DNA of 64,000 nt from an uncultured Clostridia bacterium (GCA_947631995.1 CANRNT010000003.1:38216-102215); one strand, 5' to 3'; numbered from the stretch's first letter, positions 52,348 to 61,119 are shown. Notes: generated by a model from the letters alone, not told the origin. Translations and numbers: made by a program.

Positions 52348-52471
52348 GCTTTTACACGGGGACACCCCGAACGGGTTTCCCCGTGAGTCCCCTTCCTGCA
52401 TCGGCTTCGGTACCCTCACGCTATAATAATTCGCTTAAAAGCTCATTATTATAGCTGCGCCGATAGCGGTG

Positions 52472-52502
52472 TAAACTGAGGGAAATGAATTCCCTCAGTT
52501 TA
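52472..52502. other. Perfect 13-bp hairpin between metG and tRNA-Arg
   Basis: TAAACTGAGGGAA / TTCCCTCAGTTTA with a 5-base loop, 39 bases after the metG stop. No T-run follows on either strand, so it may be a processing or stability structure rather than a classical terminator. Confidence 0.6.
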
Positions 52503-52540
52503 CAATATTTAAAAACATTAAAGCATTGAGTGGATTACCC

Positions 52541-54484
52541 CTACCTTATCTTCGAGCCGCAGGGAAGCGACTGGTCGGGGAAGATAACGCTTGCCGCGCC
52601 GTCGGGGGTGTCGGCCGCGCATATCATGCCGTTGGACTCAACGCCGCACAGCGTGACAGGCTTCAAATTCGCCACAATAATTATCTTCTTACCGATGAGA
52701 TCCTCGGGCTTGTACCATTGCGCTATGCCCGATACCACCTGTCTGCCGCCCATGCCGTCGTCAAGCTGCAGGCAAAGCAGCTTCTTCGCCTTTTTTACCT
52801 TTTCGCACGCCACGACCTTTGCAACTCGCAGGTCGCACTTTGCAAATTCTTCAATGCCTATCTGCGGCAGAACGGGCTGTACTTCTATCTTCGGCTCGCT
52901 GTCAGGTGCATTACCACCTATCAGCTTGTTCAGCTCGTCTATCTCCTTGTCAACGTCAATACGCGGGAAGAGTATCTCGCCCCTGTGCACGGTAACATTT
53001 GCGGGCAGCACGCCGAATTTTCCTGCGTTCTCATAAGTCACATCATCGGCAGACGCGCCTATCTGCTCCCAGACCTTCGGCATAGTAGAGGGCATAAAGC
53101 AGCTCAGCAGCGAGGAAATTATCCTTATGCTCTCCAGCAAATTGTATAACACCGCCGCAAGACGCGCTTTCTTTGACGGGTCTTTGCCCAATACCCACGG
53201 CTCTGTTTCGTCAATATACTTGTTGGCGCGCGATACCAGCTTGAAGATCTCCGCCAGCGCGTTGTTGAGCTGATAGTTTTCCATACACTCGTCAACTTTT
53301 CCGCAAAGCGCCTCCGCCTCCGCGATAAGCTCACTGTCAACGTCGGCTGCCTCACGCTCTGTGGGCAGAGTACCGCCGAAGTACTTTTCAGCCATTGTAA
53401 CGGTGCGTGATACGAGATTTCCCAGACCGTTCGCTAAGTCTGAATTTATCCTGTTTATCATTATCTCATTGGAGAACGAGCTGTCGGCTCCGAGAGCCAT
53501 TTCACGCAGTATATGATATCTTATAGTGTCCGCTCCGTACCGCTCGCCCAGTATGAACGGGTCAACGACGTTGCCCAGCGACTTTGACATCTTCTGTCCG
53601 TTATATGATATCCAGCCGTGAACTACCAAATGCTTAGGCAGCGGCTGCTCCAACGCCATGAGTATCGCAGGCCAGATTATCGCGTGAAAGCGCATTATAT
53701 CCTTCGCTACCATATGCACGTCGGCAGGCCAGTATTTATCATAGTCGCTGTACTTATCATTATAAAATCCCATTGCCGAGATATAGTTGGTAAGCGCGTC
53801 CACCCAAACATAGACAACGTGTTTTTCGTCAAACGTAACGGGTATTCCCCACTTGAAAGTAGTTCTCGAAACGCACAGGTCGTCAAGACCGGGTCTTATG
53901 AAGTTGTTGACCAGCTCCGTCGCTCTTGTTGACGGCTTGAGATAGTCGGTTTCCGTGAGCAGCTTTTCTATCCTGTCAGCAAACGGAGAAAGCTTTAAAA
54001 AGTACGCCTCCTCGCTCGCCTGTGTCACCTCTCTGTGGCACTCGGGACAGCAGCCGTTCTCGTCGAGCTGGCTCTCCGTCCAGAAGCTCTCGCACGGGGT
54101 ACAGTATTTGCCCTTATACTCTCCTTTATATATATAGCCCTTATCGTACAGCTCCTTGAATATCTTCTGCACGGTCTGCACATGGTAATCGTCGGTAGTA
54201 CGGATATACCTGTCGTAGCTTATATTCATAAAGCTCCACAGTCTTTTGAATATCTCAACTATCCTGTCAACATACTCTTTAGGCGTGATACCCTCCTTGG
54301 CGGCTTTCTGCTCTATCTTCAGGCCGTGCTCGTCCGTTCCCGTAAGGAACATCACGTCATATCCCTGCATACGTTTATATCTTGCTATGGAGTCGCAGGC
54401 GACAGTTGTATAGCAAGTACCGATATGCGGGTCTCCCGACGGATAGTATATAGGTGTTGTGATATAGAATGGCTTCTTATCCAT
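52541..54484 (-). CDS. metG: Methionine-tRNA ligase
   Basis: Class I aminoacyl-tRNA synthetase, 647 residues. HIGH-like YYPSGDPHIGTCYTT, the zinc pairs CTPC and CPEC, KMSKSLGNVVDP and the C-terminal EMAP/Trbp tRNA-binding domain (FAKCDLRVAKVVACEKV ... LICLQ-type strand KLLCLQLDDG, GSKIR end) are present. ATG 54484 follows GAGAGGGG; upstream ATGs in the frame have no ribosome site. No T-box was recognised in the leader. Confidence 0.97.
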   Translation of the reverse strand: MDKKPFYITTPIYYPSGDPHIGTCYTTVACDSIARYKRMQGYDVMFLTGTDEHGLKIEQKAAKEGITPKEYVDRIVEIFKRLWSFMNISYDRYIRTTDDYHVQTVQKIFKELYDKGYIYKGEYKGKYCTPCESFWTESQLDENGCCPECHREVTQASEEAYFLKLSPFADRIEKLLTETDYLKPSTRATELVNNFIRPGLDDLCVSRTTFKWGIPVTFDEKHVVYVWVDALTNYISAMGFYNDKYSDYDKYWPADVHMVAKDIMRFHAIIWPAILMALEQPLPKHLVVHGWISYNGQKMSKSLGNVVDPFILGERYGADTIRYHILREMALGADSSFSNEIMINRINSDLANGLGNLVSRTVTMAEKYFGGTLPTEREAADVDSELIAEAEALCGKVDECMENYQLNNALAEIFKLVSRANKYIDETEPWVLGKDPSKKARLAAVLYNLLESIRIISSLLSCFMPSTMPKVWEQIGASADDVTYENAGKFGVLPANVTVHRGEILFPRIDVDKEIDELNKLIGGNAPDSEPKIEVQPVLPQIGIEEFAKCDLRVAKVVACEKVKKAKKLLCLQLDDGMGGRQVVSGIAQWYKPEDLIGKKIIIVANLKPVTLCGVESNGMICAADTPDGAASVIFPDQSLPCGSKIR

Positions 54485-54714
54485 ATTGGTTTCCCCTCTC
54501 ATACATAAAAACATATATAATTATTATACAACGTTTCGGCACTTTCGTCAAGGATATTTTTCCCCGTTTTCACCTTTTTACGATATATGTCCTTACATCT
54601 CATACGGTCTGCGGACTCTTTGACAAAATATACGGCTTTTCGGCGCAGGGCACAACAGGAATGCGGAATGCTGCCGCTTTAAACGGCAAAATCGCCAAAA
54701 ATTTTACAATTGTG

Positions 54715-54743
54715 TTGACATCACGCTTTACGAGGGGTATAAT
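54715..54743 (+). promoter_or_regulatory. Promoter of the pyridoxal kinase gene
   Basis: TTGACA (54715-54720), 17-base spacer, TATAAT (54738-54743); start codon 35 bases downstream. Confidence 0.9.
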
Positions 54744-54778
54744 ATAAGTTATTCTATCACAGAAAAGGAATGAGTTTT

Positions 54779-55621
54779 ATGTCTGACAAAAAGATCCTTA
54801 CCATACAGGACATCTCCTGCGTAGGTCAATGCTCGCTGACGGTCGCGCTGCCGATAATATCCGCCTGCGGTATAGAGACCTGCATACTGCCGTCCGCGGT
54901 GCTTTCAACGCACACCGGCGGTTTTACGGGTTACACCTTCCGCGATCTTACCGATGATATACCGGCTATCGCGGAGCATTGGTCAAAGGAAAATATAAAA
55001 TTTGACGCGATATACACGGGCTATCTGGGCAGCACAAAGCAGATAGACTACTCTATCGACATTATGGATAAGCTTCTGGCTGACGGGGGCGTAAAAATAG
55101 CAGACCCCGCAATGGCTGACAACGGCAAGCTTTATTACGGCTTTGACGATGAGTTCGTTAAGGCAATGGCGCGTCTTTGCGGCAAGGCGGACATAATCCT
55201 GCCCAACATCACCGAGGCTTGCTTTATGGTAAACGCCGAATACAAGCAGTCGGGCTACGATGAGGGCTACATCATAGATCTGCTCGAAAGGCTCGGCGGA
55301 TTGGGCGCAAAGGTGGTAGTGCTTACGGGTGTCAGCTATTCCGACGACAAACTGGGCATAGCTATATACGACACGGCGGCAAAGTCAGTTAACTACTACT
55401 TCCACGAAAGGCTGAATGTTTCCTCACACGGCACGGGCGATGTTTACGCGTCCGCGTTCTGCGGCGCTGTAACTCAGGGCAGGAGCATTTACGACAGCGC
55501 AAAGCTTGCGGCTGATTTCACGGTAGAGTCAATCAAGAAGACTATGGACGATCCCTCGCATTGGTACGGCGTCAAGTTTGAAAAGGCTCTGTCTATGCTG
55601 GTACAGGAGCTGAACGGGTAA
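54779..55621 (+). CDS. pdxY: Pyridoxal/pyridoxamine kinase
   Basis: Salvage kinase making pyridoxal phosphate, 280 residues, ribokinase fold. Family blocks are ILTIQDISCVGQCSLTVALP, AVLSTHTGGFTGYTFRDLT, ADPAMADNGKLY, ITEACFM and the anion-hole/catalytic site SSHGTGDVYASAFCGA with the catalytic Asp in GTGD. The pyridoxamine-kinase subfamily is the best fit. The PdxY symbol is by resemblance; PdxK is possible. ATG 54779 was chosen by ribosome-site distance. It has its own promoter and terminator. Confidence 0.88.
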   Translation: MSDKKILTIQDISCVGQCSLTVALPIISACGIETCILPSAVLSTHTGGFTGYTFRDLTDDIPAIAEHWSKENIKFDAIYTGYLGSTKQIDYSIDIMDKLLADGGVKIADPAMADNGKLYYGFDDEFVKAMARLCGKADIILPNITEACFMVNAEYKQSGYDEGYIIDLLERLGGLGAKVVVLTGVSYSDDKLGIAIYDTAAKSVNYYFHERLNVSSHGTGDVYASAFCGAVTQGRSIYDSAKLAADFTVESIKKTMDDPSHWYGVKFEKALSMLVQELNG

Positions 55622-55640
55622 CAAAAATATACGCAAAAAG

Positions 55641-55668
55641 CGGTCGGTATTATCTACCGACCGTTTCT
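55641..55668 (+). terminator. Intrinsic terminator of the pyridoxal kinase gene
   Basis: Perfect 9-bp stem CGGTCGGTA / TACCGACCG with a 5-base loop, then TTTCTT. Confidence 0.85.
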
Positions 55669-55825
55669 TATTATACTATTATACAGTATCACGCTTACTC
55701 CTCCCCTATTTTCCACGCCGCCCCCCAAAAAACACCGCGCCCACCCACTCTCCGGAAGAATATTCTGCCAACACGTGGGAAGGGGCGAGGTCTTTGGTGG
55801 TGTGGGCTTGTTCAATAGCACGGCG

Positions 55826-56125
55826 CTCCAGAATGGAACGCGGAAAGAGAGCAATGTGCTACAACTAGGGGAGGCTCAGCTTTTAGAAGCAAGAAAATCA
55901 GAAGCAAGAGGCAAGATGTGGGGGGCTTTTCACTAAGCTATTGCGCACGCAAGCGCGCGCAGAAAAAATAGTCGGCTCTTTTCATAGGAAAATCCCTCTC
56001 TTGCAAGGGATTAGCGTTCCCGTTGGGAACAGCGGCTGCTTGCAGACGCTACGACCCATGCAAGCCTTGGCAGTTGCGAAGCAACTGTAAAAAAGGCTTG
56101 ACCGAAAACTTTTCTTTTCTTGACA
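55826..56125 (+). repeat. Mosaic hairpin repeat, variant copy E4
   Basis: Fills much of the gene-free stretch 55669-56307. It keeps the first hairpin (GCGCTCC/GGAACGC, one mismatch), a stem with the family loop CTCTTGC but different arms (AATCCCT/AAGGGATT, near 56003-56025), a GTTCCC/GGGAAC hairpin, and a closing stem CAAGCCTT/AAGGCTTG (56061-56100) enclosing CAGTTGC GAA GCAACTG. The signature CCGAAAACTTTT follows. Heptamer repeats of the CTAACCT type are at about 56222-56257. Confidence 0.75.
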
Positions 56126-56307
56126 TAATTTTAAAGTCAGTCTGTAAGTTTAAAATTCCACTTCTTGCTTCTAACACTAAACCGCAGAAAAAGCGGTTTC
56201 ACGCAAAAGGCGCAAAGCTGTTTCTAACCTCTAACCTCTCACCTCTAGCCTCTAAAAGTAAAAGCTGCCGGTAAACATAATGCCGACAGCTTTTAGTATA
56301 CGGAATA

Positions 56308-56733
56308 TCAAGCCGCTTTTACTTTTACTCTTCTCAGCGCAGCAGAGATAACAGTTGTTATGAGCAGCACGCCGCCAAATATCATAAGCGCAATACTCAA
56401 TACATACATCAACTGGAACAAAGCAAATACCGTATCGCTCATACCGGACTGATCCATTGTTAAGACAGCGGCGCCTAGAAAACCGTTAAGCCCAAGCGAC
56501 AGCTGTGCCAAAGATATTATAAACGGTTTAGCGAGTTTGTCGCAGTCATTTATACACCATGCCGCTGTAACGAACAATATCGCAAGCGCCAGCGGCACAG
56601 ACACGACCAAAATTACCTGCTCTATGACAGACACATTCACCTTGCCCATTCCGCTTAATATATAGCATAGCATCAGCACATAAACTATTACATCTACAAA
56701 TGCCGCCAAAATATATTTTGTGGTTTTCTTCAT
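56308..56733 (-). CDS. Small four-TM membrane protein
   Basis: I do not recognise this 141-residue protein. Four hydrophobic segments span about residues 7-28, 37-60, 73-92 and 105-130, with a basic C-terminus (ALRRVKVKAA), giving an integral membrane protein with both ends inside. ATG 56733 follows AAGAAGGTG; upstream in-frame ATGs have no ribosome site. It is flanked by structured repeats on both sides and transcribed alone; an AAAAGCTG...CAGCTTTT hairpin at about 56264-56296 may terminate it. Confidence 0.75.
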   Translation of the reverse strand: MKKTTKYILAAFVDVIVYVLMLCYILSGMGKVNVSVIEQVILVVSVPLALAILFVTAAWCINDCDKLAKPFIISLAQLSLGLNGFLGAAVLTMDQSGMSDTVFALFQLMYVLSIALMIFGGVLLITTVISAALRRVKVKAA

Positions 56734-56959
56734 AAAAGCACCTTCTTTCACTATAATTATATCACATACACAGCAAAATTTACATATGCTATTTGCACAA
56801 ATTTCGCAGTAATATTGCATTTTTTTATAAGTATTGCATAGTTTTTGCGCTTACGCGCAAGCCTGCTGGAGCTGTTCAACGCTCCACGGTAATTAGTTAT
56901 CACTTAACTTTGAGTATGTCAACAAGTTTGCACATTTAATTTGTTATGATTTTTTCACT

Positions 56960-57235
56960 TTTTGGGGCGTTCCATAATGGAACGCGGAAAAATAGCTAGG
57001 TCTTATCAAAGGGAACGCCCTCTCTTGCATGGGCGTAGCGTTCCCGTTGGGAACGCCCGAAGAATTATTTCGCCCCAAAAACTAAAAGCGAAATAATTCT
57101 TCCCCCGCGGTCGTTTACGACCGCTACACCCATTTGCGGAGCGCACGTTGTGTTTCGGGGGCGCCGCCCCCGTACCCCTGCGACCCTTTTGAAAAAGGGT
57201 CAATCGAAAACTTTTCCTTTCTTGACAGGGTTTAA
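56960..57235 (+). repeat. Mosaic hairpin repeat, expanded copy E5
   Basis: Lies in the gene-free stretch 56734-57482. It keeps stem 1 (56967-56985), stem 2 with the family loop core CTCTTGC, and an added hairpin GCGTTCCC/GGGAACGC (57038-57056). In place of stem 3 are a 15-bp perfect stem GAAGAATTATTTCGC/GCGAAATAATTCTTC (57059-57102) and GCGGTCGT/ACGACCGC. Stem 4 is CGGGGGC/GCCCCCG (57156-57172) and stem 5 GACCCTTTT/AAAAGGGTC (57182-57201). The end has CGAAAACTTTTCC. Stems 4 and 5 again differ from E2/E3 with pairing kept. The remaining bases 57236-57482 hold no supported gene. Confidence 0.8.
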
Positions 57236-57482
57236 AACTTTTGCGGTTAAACGCACTCGCTGAAAAATTACATTTTAGATACGCACAAAGTGAGGATAGA
57301 ACAGGAAAAAAGCACGTCACACCGCAAGGTGTGCGCCGCCGACCGTTTTTGGCGGCGAGGGCTTTTTTCGGCACTTGCCAGACTGTTCACAGTCTGGCAA
57401 TGTGTGCGCTCCTGCGCCGCGCGTAAGCGCAAATAAAAAAAGACGGAGAACCCTCTCCGCCTTTATTTTTGTGCAAAGCTTA

Positions 57483-57860
57483 TTACTTGAGCTCAACGGT
57501 TGCGCCGGCAGCTTCGAGCTTCTCTTTGATCTCGTCAGCCTCAGCCTTGGAAGCGCCTTCCTTGATAGCCTTAGGTGCAGCCTCAACGAGCTCCTTAGCC
57601 TCTTTAAGTCCGAGACCGAGGATCTCCTTAACTGCCTTGATAACACCCATCTTAGCGTCGCCGAACGAAGCGAGTATTACGTCGAACTCGGTCTTCTCCT
57701 CAGCGGCAGCTCCACCGGCAGCAGCGCCGGCAGCAGGAGCAGCAGCTATTGCGGCTGTTACGCCGAACTCCTCCTGTATAGCGTCGATAAGCTCCTTCAG
57801 CTCAAGAACGCTGAGAGCCTTGATATCTTCAATAAACTTTGTGATCTTCTCAGATGCCAT
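57483..57860 (-). CDS. rplL: 50S ribosomal protein L7/L12
   Basis: Stalk protein that recruits translation GTPases, 125 residues. The N-terminal dimerisation domain ([19 protein letters not shown]), Ala/Gly hinge ([19 protein letters not shown]) and C-terminal domain ([20 protein letters not shown]) are typical. ATG 57860 follows AGGAG. Second gene of the rplJ-rplL operon; rplK and rplA are not in this window upstream. Confidence 0.98.
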   Translation of the reverse strand: MASEKITKFIEDIKALSVLELKELIDAIQEEFGVTAAIAAAPAAGAAAGGAAAEEKTEFDVILASFGDAKMGVIKAVKEILGLGLKEAKELVEAAPKAIKEGASKAEADEIKEKLEAAGATVELK

Positions 57861-57936
57861 GATAATTAACTCCTTTACATATTTTTTACTGTGTTTCATG
57901 CGGCTCTCGCCGCGCCTTTCGTTTTACGCCGACTGC

Positions 57937-58446
57937 TTATGCAGCGTCGCCGTCCTTGTCCGCAACTGCCTGAAGAGTAGCGGCAAGCTTCTGGAGAGGT
58001 CCTTGCAGAGAACCGACCAGCTGTGCCAGAAGCACATCTTTTGAGGGTATCTTTGCGAGCGCTGCAACGCCTGCCGCATCGTAGATATCCTTACCGATAA
58101 ATCCTGCTTTCAGGTTGAACTTACCGTCGCCCGCCTTTTCGGCAAACTCACCGAGTATTCTTGCGGCGGCTGTTTCGTCGTTATCAGAAACGGCTATCGC
58201 TGTCGTACCCTCGAGCACGCTTGTAAGCTCGTCAAGACCGACATTCTTAACGGCGAAGCGGAGCATGGTATTCTTCTCTACGAAGTAATTCACGCCTGCT
58301 TCTCTGAGCGAACGTCTGAGAGCGGTATCTTCCTCGACCGTTATACCCTTATAATCGACGATAACGCCTGCTGTCGCATTATTGAGTATATCGGAAAGCT
58401 CCTTGACTCTCTCCTGCTTTTTGAGCAGTATCTTCTCACTTGGCAT
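57937..58446 (-). CDS. rplJ: 50S ribosomal protein L10
   Basis: Base of the ribosomal stalk and autoregulator of its operon, 169 residues. Family blocks are TAGVIVDYKGITVEEDTALR, GVNYFVEKNTMLRFA, GTTAIAVSDND and a C-terminal helix for L7/L12 binding (LVGSLQGPLQKLAATLQAV). The start MPSEKILL at 58446 follows AAAGAGG. It is preceded by an L10-type RNA leader. Confidence 0.97.
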   Translation of the reverse strand: MPSEKILLKKQERVKELSDILNNATAGVIVDYKGITVEEDTALRRSLREAGVNYFVEKNTMLRFAVKNVGLDELTSVLEGTTAIAVSDNDETAAARILGEFAEKAGDGKFNLKAGFIGKDIYDAAGVAALAKIPSKDVLLAQLVGSLQGPLQKLAATLQAVADKDGDAA

Positions 58447-58459
58447 TTTTTTCACCTCT

Positions 58460-58612
58460 TTGCGATCTATTCGCACGGTATCATTATCGTAAAGAAAAGT
58501 CCTTTTCTCATCGCATGACGGGAAAAGGACACAAAGTCATTATTCAACCTTGCTATTCTTTCCTCGGTCGGACTTACGAGTTGCCTCACCGACTGTCTTT
58601 AGATACGAATGC
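58460..58612 (-). promoter_or_regulatory. L10 autoregulatory leader RNA
   Basis: The rplJ leader on the minus strand has the sequence style of the Gram-positive L10 leader (GGTGAGGCAACTCGTAAGTC, CCGAGGAAAG) and ends in a terminator-like hairpin GTCCTTTTC/GAAAAGGAC followed by TTTTCTTT (about 58493-58535). L10, alone or with L12, is known to bind such leaders and repress the operon. Confidence 0.8.
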
Positions 58613-58619
58613 AAAGTAT

Positions 58620-58648
58620 ATTATACCACATCGCAAGCTGTTTGTCAA
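58620..58648 (-). promoter_or_regulatory. Promoter of rplJ-rplL
   Basis: On the minus strand, TTGACA (58643-58648), 17-base spacer, TATAAT (58620-58625), just upstream of the L10 leader. Confidence 0.92.
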
Positions 58649-58666
58649 TAGCTTACGAAATATTTT

Positions 58667-60247
58667 TTATTTTTTCTTTGACGCCATCGCCCAACCGGTA
58701 GGTCCTTTGGGTTTTTCCTCGGGCTTTTCTTCTGCGGCGGCGACAGGCTCTGCGGCTTGCACCGTCGGTTCGGACGGCTTTGTTGGCTCTTTGAGGAACG
58801 CAAGCTCGTCGAAATCGTCCAGCTGCTGCGGTGCGGACGGCACACCTCTTGTAGGCGCCTGATCCTTATGCGCCGAATTTCTGAACAGCGGCGATGTATT
58901 ATGGCTGGGAGATAGCAGATCCTTCATTCTGCTTTGCAGATCGAGAGCCTCCTGCTCGTCCTCGGGCGATGTATCGTCAGGCTCATCTACCAGCTTGATA
59001 GGCTCGTTCTTGGCGGGTTTTCTGACAGGCGGAACGCTTGCATTTTTGGGTGTCGGCCGAGCCGCACTATGCTTCTTCGCGCTGTCGCTTCCCCTCATTG
59101 AAAGACCGAAAGGTCTATGCTCTGTTTCCTGAGGCTCTTCCTGCACGGTGGGAGCAACGGGTTCGGGTTCTTTCTCCGCAACGGGGGCTGCGGGCTCGGG
59201 TTCTTTTTCCATTACGGGGGCTGCAGGTTCGGGTGCTGTCTCCACAACGGGAGCAACAGGCTCGGGTGCTATCTCCATAACGGGAGCTGCGGGCTCGGGA
59301 ACTGTCTCCGCAACGGGAGCTGCGGGTTCTTCGCGCTTTTCGGGTATATTCATAACGAGCGGCGCAGAGGGCGCAGATGTAGCAGAGGACTTCTTATCGG
59401 CCCTGCCCATAGAAAGTGACAGACCTTTTGCCTTAGGCTTTTCCTCCTGACGCTCTTTGGCTTCCTGAGCCGCCTGAGCAGCCTGAGCTTCTTCGGCTTT
59501 TTCCTTTTCGAGTGCGCTCAATCTCATCTGCTCTTCGAGAGCCTGCTGTCTTTCAAGCTCCTTTTGTCTTTCCATACGCTGCTGCTCCAGCTTGAGAGCG
59601 CGCTGCTTGACTTCCTCGTCTCTGCGTTTTCTTTCCGCAATAGCCTTTTCTTTGAGCCTTACCTGCTCCTGCTCGTACATCTCAACAGCCTGCTGAGCTG
59701 TTTCGGCTTTGCCTTCTTTTACATACGAGGCTATCTTTTCGGCTTCAATAAGATATTTTGTAGGTATGACAACGAGTCCCTTTTCTTCAAGACCGCTCAG
59801 ATATCCGCTTTTTTGCTTTTCGAGATTTTCACAGCGTCTGTCTGCGTCTGATATCTGGGCGCGTATACCCTCGTTTACCTGCTGCTGCTCAGCCCATTTT
59901 TTGTTTACCTGACTTGTGATATAGAAATTCAGTCCGAAGAAAACTCCTCCGCCCAGAATGACGGCTGCCGCGGCTGCTATACCTATATTAACGCCCGTAA
60001 AGTTGAAACCCGTTACCAACAGGACTATCAGAGCGCCTATCGCAGCGGCTATCAGCGCAATGAGCATAGTTTTTTTCTTTTTGCCTGCCGCGTCGAACTT
60101 GCTTTCAACGGAATTTTTCGTCAGGATATAAGTCTCAAGATATTTCTTGTTTTCCTTGACGACTTTTATTGCCGAGTCAAACTGATAATACTTATTGAAA
60201 TAATCCAGAGTCTGCTGTATCTTTTCCAGCTCTTCGGTATCAGCCAT
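58667..60247 (-). CDS. Membrane protein with coiled coil and Pro/Glu/Val repeats
   Basis: A 526-residue protein I cannot name. Order: a soluble N-terminus (residues 1-57), two adjacent membrane segments (about 59-82 and 87-110), a long coiled coil rich in Glu, Arg and Gln (about 115-270), then a low-complexity region of seven near-identical units like EPAAPVVETAPEPAAPVMEK (about 300-375), and a charged C-terminus ending in MASKKK. Topology suggests a membrane hairpin with a large cytoplasmic stalk. GGGAGG precedes the start. The repeats are in frame and may vary in number between strains. Confidence 0.8.
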   Translation of the reverse strand: MADTEELEKIQQTLDYFNKYYQFDSAIKVVKENKKYLETYILTKNSVESKFDAAGKKKKTMLIALIAAAIGALIVLLVTGFNFTGVNIGIAAAAAVILGGGVFFGLNFYITSQVNKKWAEQQQVNEGIRAQISDADRRCENLEKQKSGYLSGLEEKGLVVIPTKYLIEAEKIASYVKEGKAETAQQAVEMYEQEQVRLKEKAIAERKRRDEEVKQRALKLEQQRMERQKELERQQALEEQMRLSALEKEKAEEAQAAQAAQEAKERQEEKPKAKGLSLSMGRADKKSSATSAPSAPLVMNIPEKREEPAAPVAETVPEPAAPVMEIAPEPVAPVVETAPEPAAPVMEKEPEPAAPVAEKEPEPVAPTVQEEPQETEHRPFGLSMRGSDSAKKHSAARPTPKNASVPPVRKPAKNEPIKLVDEPDDTSPEDEQEALDLQSRMKDLLSPSHNTSPLFRNSAHKDQAPTRGVPSAPQQLDDFDELAFLKEPTKPSEPTVQAAEPVAAAEEKPEEKPKGPTGWAMASKKK

Positions 60248-60381
60248 TCAAATAACCTCCCAAGATGTTTTGTGTAAATGCAGCAATAAGGTATAACATC
60301 TCAATATAACTATATAGAATAATTATACTAAACAATTGCGTTCTTGTCAATACATTTACAAAAAATTCATTTGCCCGGCTC

Positions 60382-60669
60382 TCAAAGACTGTAAAACAAA
60401 AAACGCTCCAGCCGCTTTCTTGCGCGAAAAAGCGTTTTACTGACTGCGCTCCTGCTGACGCCGTACATACGGGCTATCTGAGCCCCGTTCATTTTATGGA
60501 CATACCTGAGCAGGATATACTCTCTTTGCCTGTCGGTAAGCTCCTGCATTATAATGCGTCTTACGAGCACAGACTTCCTTGAGTTTCCCTCGGTATCGCC
60601 GCCGATAAGCTTATCGAACGAAGCGATATAGTTTTCGGTCAGATCATAGCTTACGCGTTCTCTCGGCAT
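60382..60669 (-). CDS. Sigma-70 region 4-like regulator
   Basis: A 95-residue protein with a C-terminal sigma region 4-like helix-turn-helix: LTDRQREYILLRYVHKMNGA followed by QIARMYGVSRSAVSKTLFRA. There is no region 2, so it is not a complete sigma factor. Proteins of this type accompany prophages and conjugative elements in Clostridia as late-gene activators. It overlaps the preceding coiled-coil gene by 19 bases. Confidence 0.8.
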   Translation of the reverse strand: MPRERVSYDLTENYIASFDKLIGGDTEGNSRKSVLVRRIIMQELTDRQREYILLRYVHKMNGAQIARMYGVSRSAVSKTLFRARKRLERFLFYSL

Positions 60670-60905
60670 ATTCTCTCCTCTCTGAGAGCTTTGAGCTCCC
60701 TTTCTCTGCGCAGGTGCGGCAGGAGCTGTTCTATCACATACATAGTATCTCCGTATTCGTCATACAGCGTTTCTATCCTTCTGCGATACATTGCCGCCTT
60801 TGAGCGGTCGGGGTCGGCTTTCATCATTTCTCTGACCTCCGTTATCCTTGTCCTGACCTTTTCCGCGCTTTTTTCGTATTCTTTTATCAATTCTTCAATA
60901 CTCAT
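60651..60905 (-). CDS. Small coiled-coil protein coupled to the sigma-like gene
   Basis: An 84-residue, highly charged helical protein (MSIEELIKEYEKSAEKVRTR ... LLPHLRRERELKALREER). The layout, a short helical protein overlapping a region 4-like protein, is common in phage-type regulatory pairs. Function unknown. A LexA-like palindrome lies 49 bases upstream. GGCGGAGG precedes the start at some distance. Confidence 0.7.
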   Translation of the reverse strand: MSIEELIKEYEKSAEKVRTRITEVREMMKADPDRSKAAMYRRRIETLYDEYGDTMYVIEQLLPHLRRERELKALREERICRENA

Positions 60906-60953
60906 TTTTTCTATTCTGTCCTCCGCCTATACAAGATGTCTGTTCTCCAAAAA

Positions 60954-60965
60954 GAACATATGTTC
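60954..60965 (-). promoter_or_regulatory. LexA-like palindrome
   Basis: GAACATATGTTC, with flanks extending the dyad to AAAGAACATATGTTCTTT. Bacillus-type LexA boxes read CGAACnnnnGTTCG; here the outer C/G pair is A/T. On the minus strand TTGACA lies upstream near 61003-61008 with a TATAAC nearer the palindrome, so binding would block transcription of the sigma-like pair. Confidence 0.6.
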
Positions 60966-61056
60966 TTTTTCAAGTTATATGCTATCACACTTTTGACCGA
61001 TTGTCAAGCGATGTTTTCGGTCAGAACGGTTTTTTGGACTTGTTGTAAAAATTGTA

Positions 61057-61085
61057 TTGATTTTTGTATCGCTTTGTGTTATAAT
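61057..61085 (+). promoter_or_regulatory. Promoter of the DUF896-WYL genes
   Basis: TTGATT (61057-61062), 17-base spacer, TATAAT (61080-61085); start codon 35 bases downstream. Confidence 0.8.
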
Positions 61086-61119
61086 GTTTTTGTATATATG
61101 TTTTATGAGGTAATGGATT

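Noticed and set aside
12192..57225. TTGACA at the end of the CCGAAAACTTTT signature as a promoter
   Set aside because: No -10 box at 16-18 bases in any copy, and one copy reads TTGGCA.
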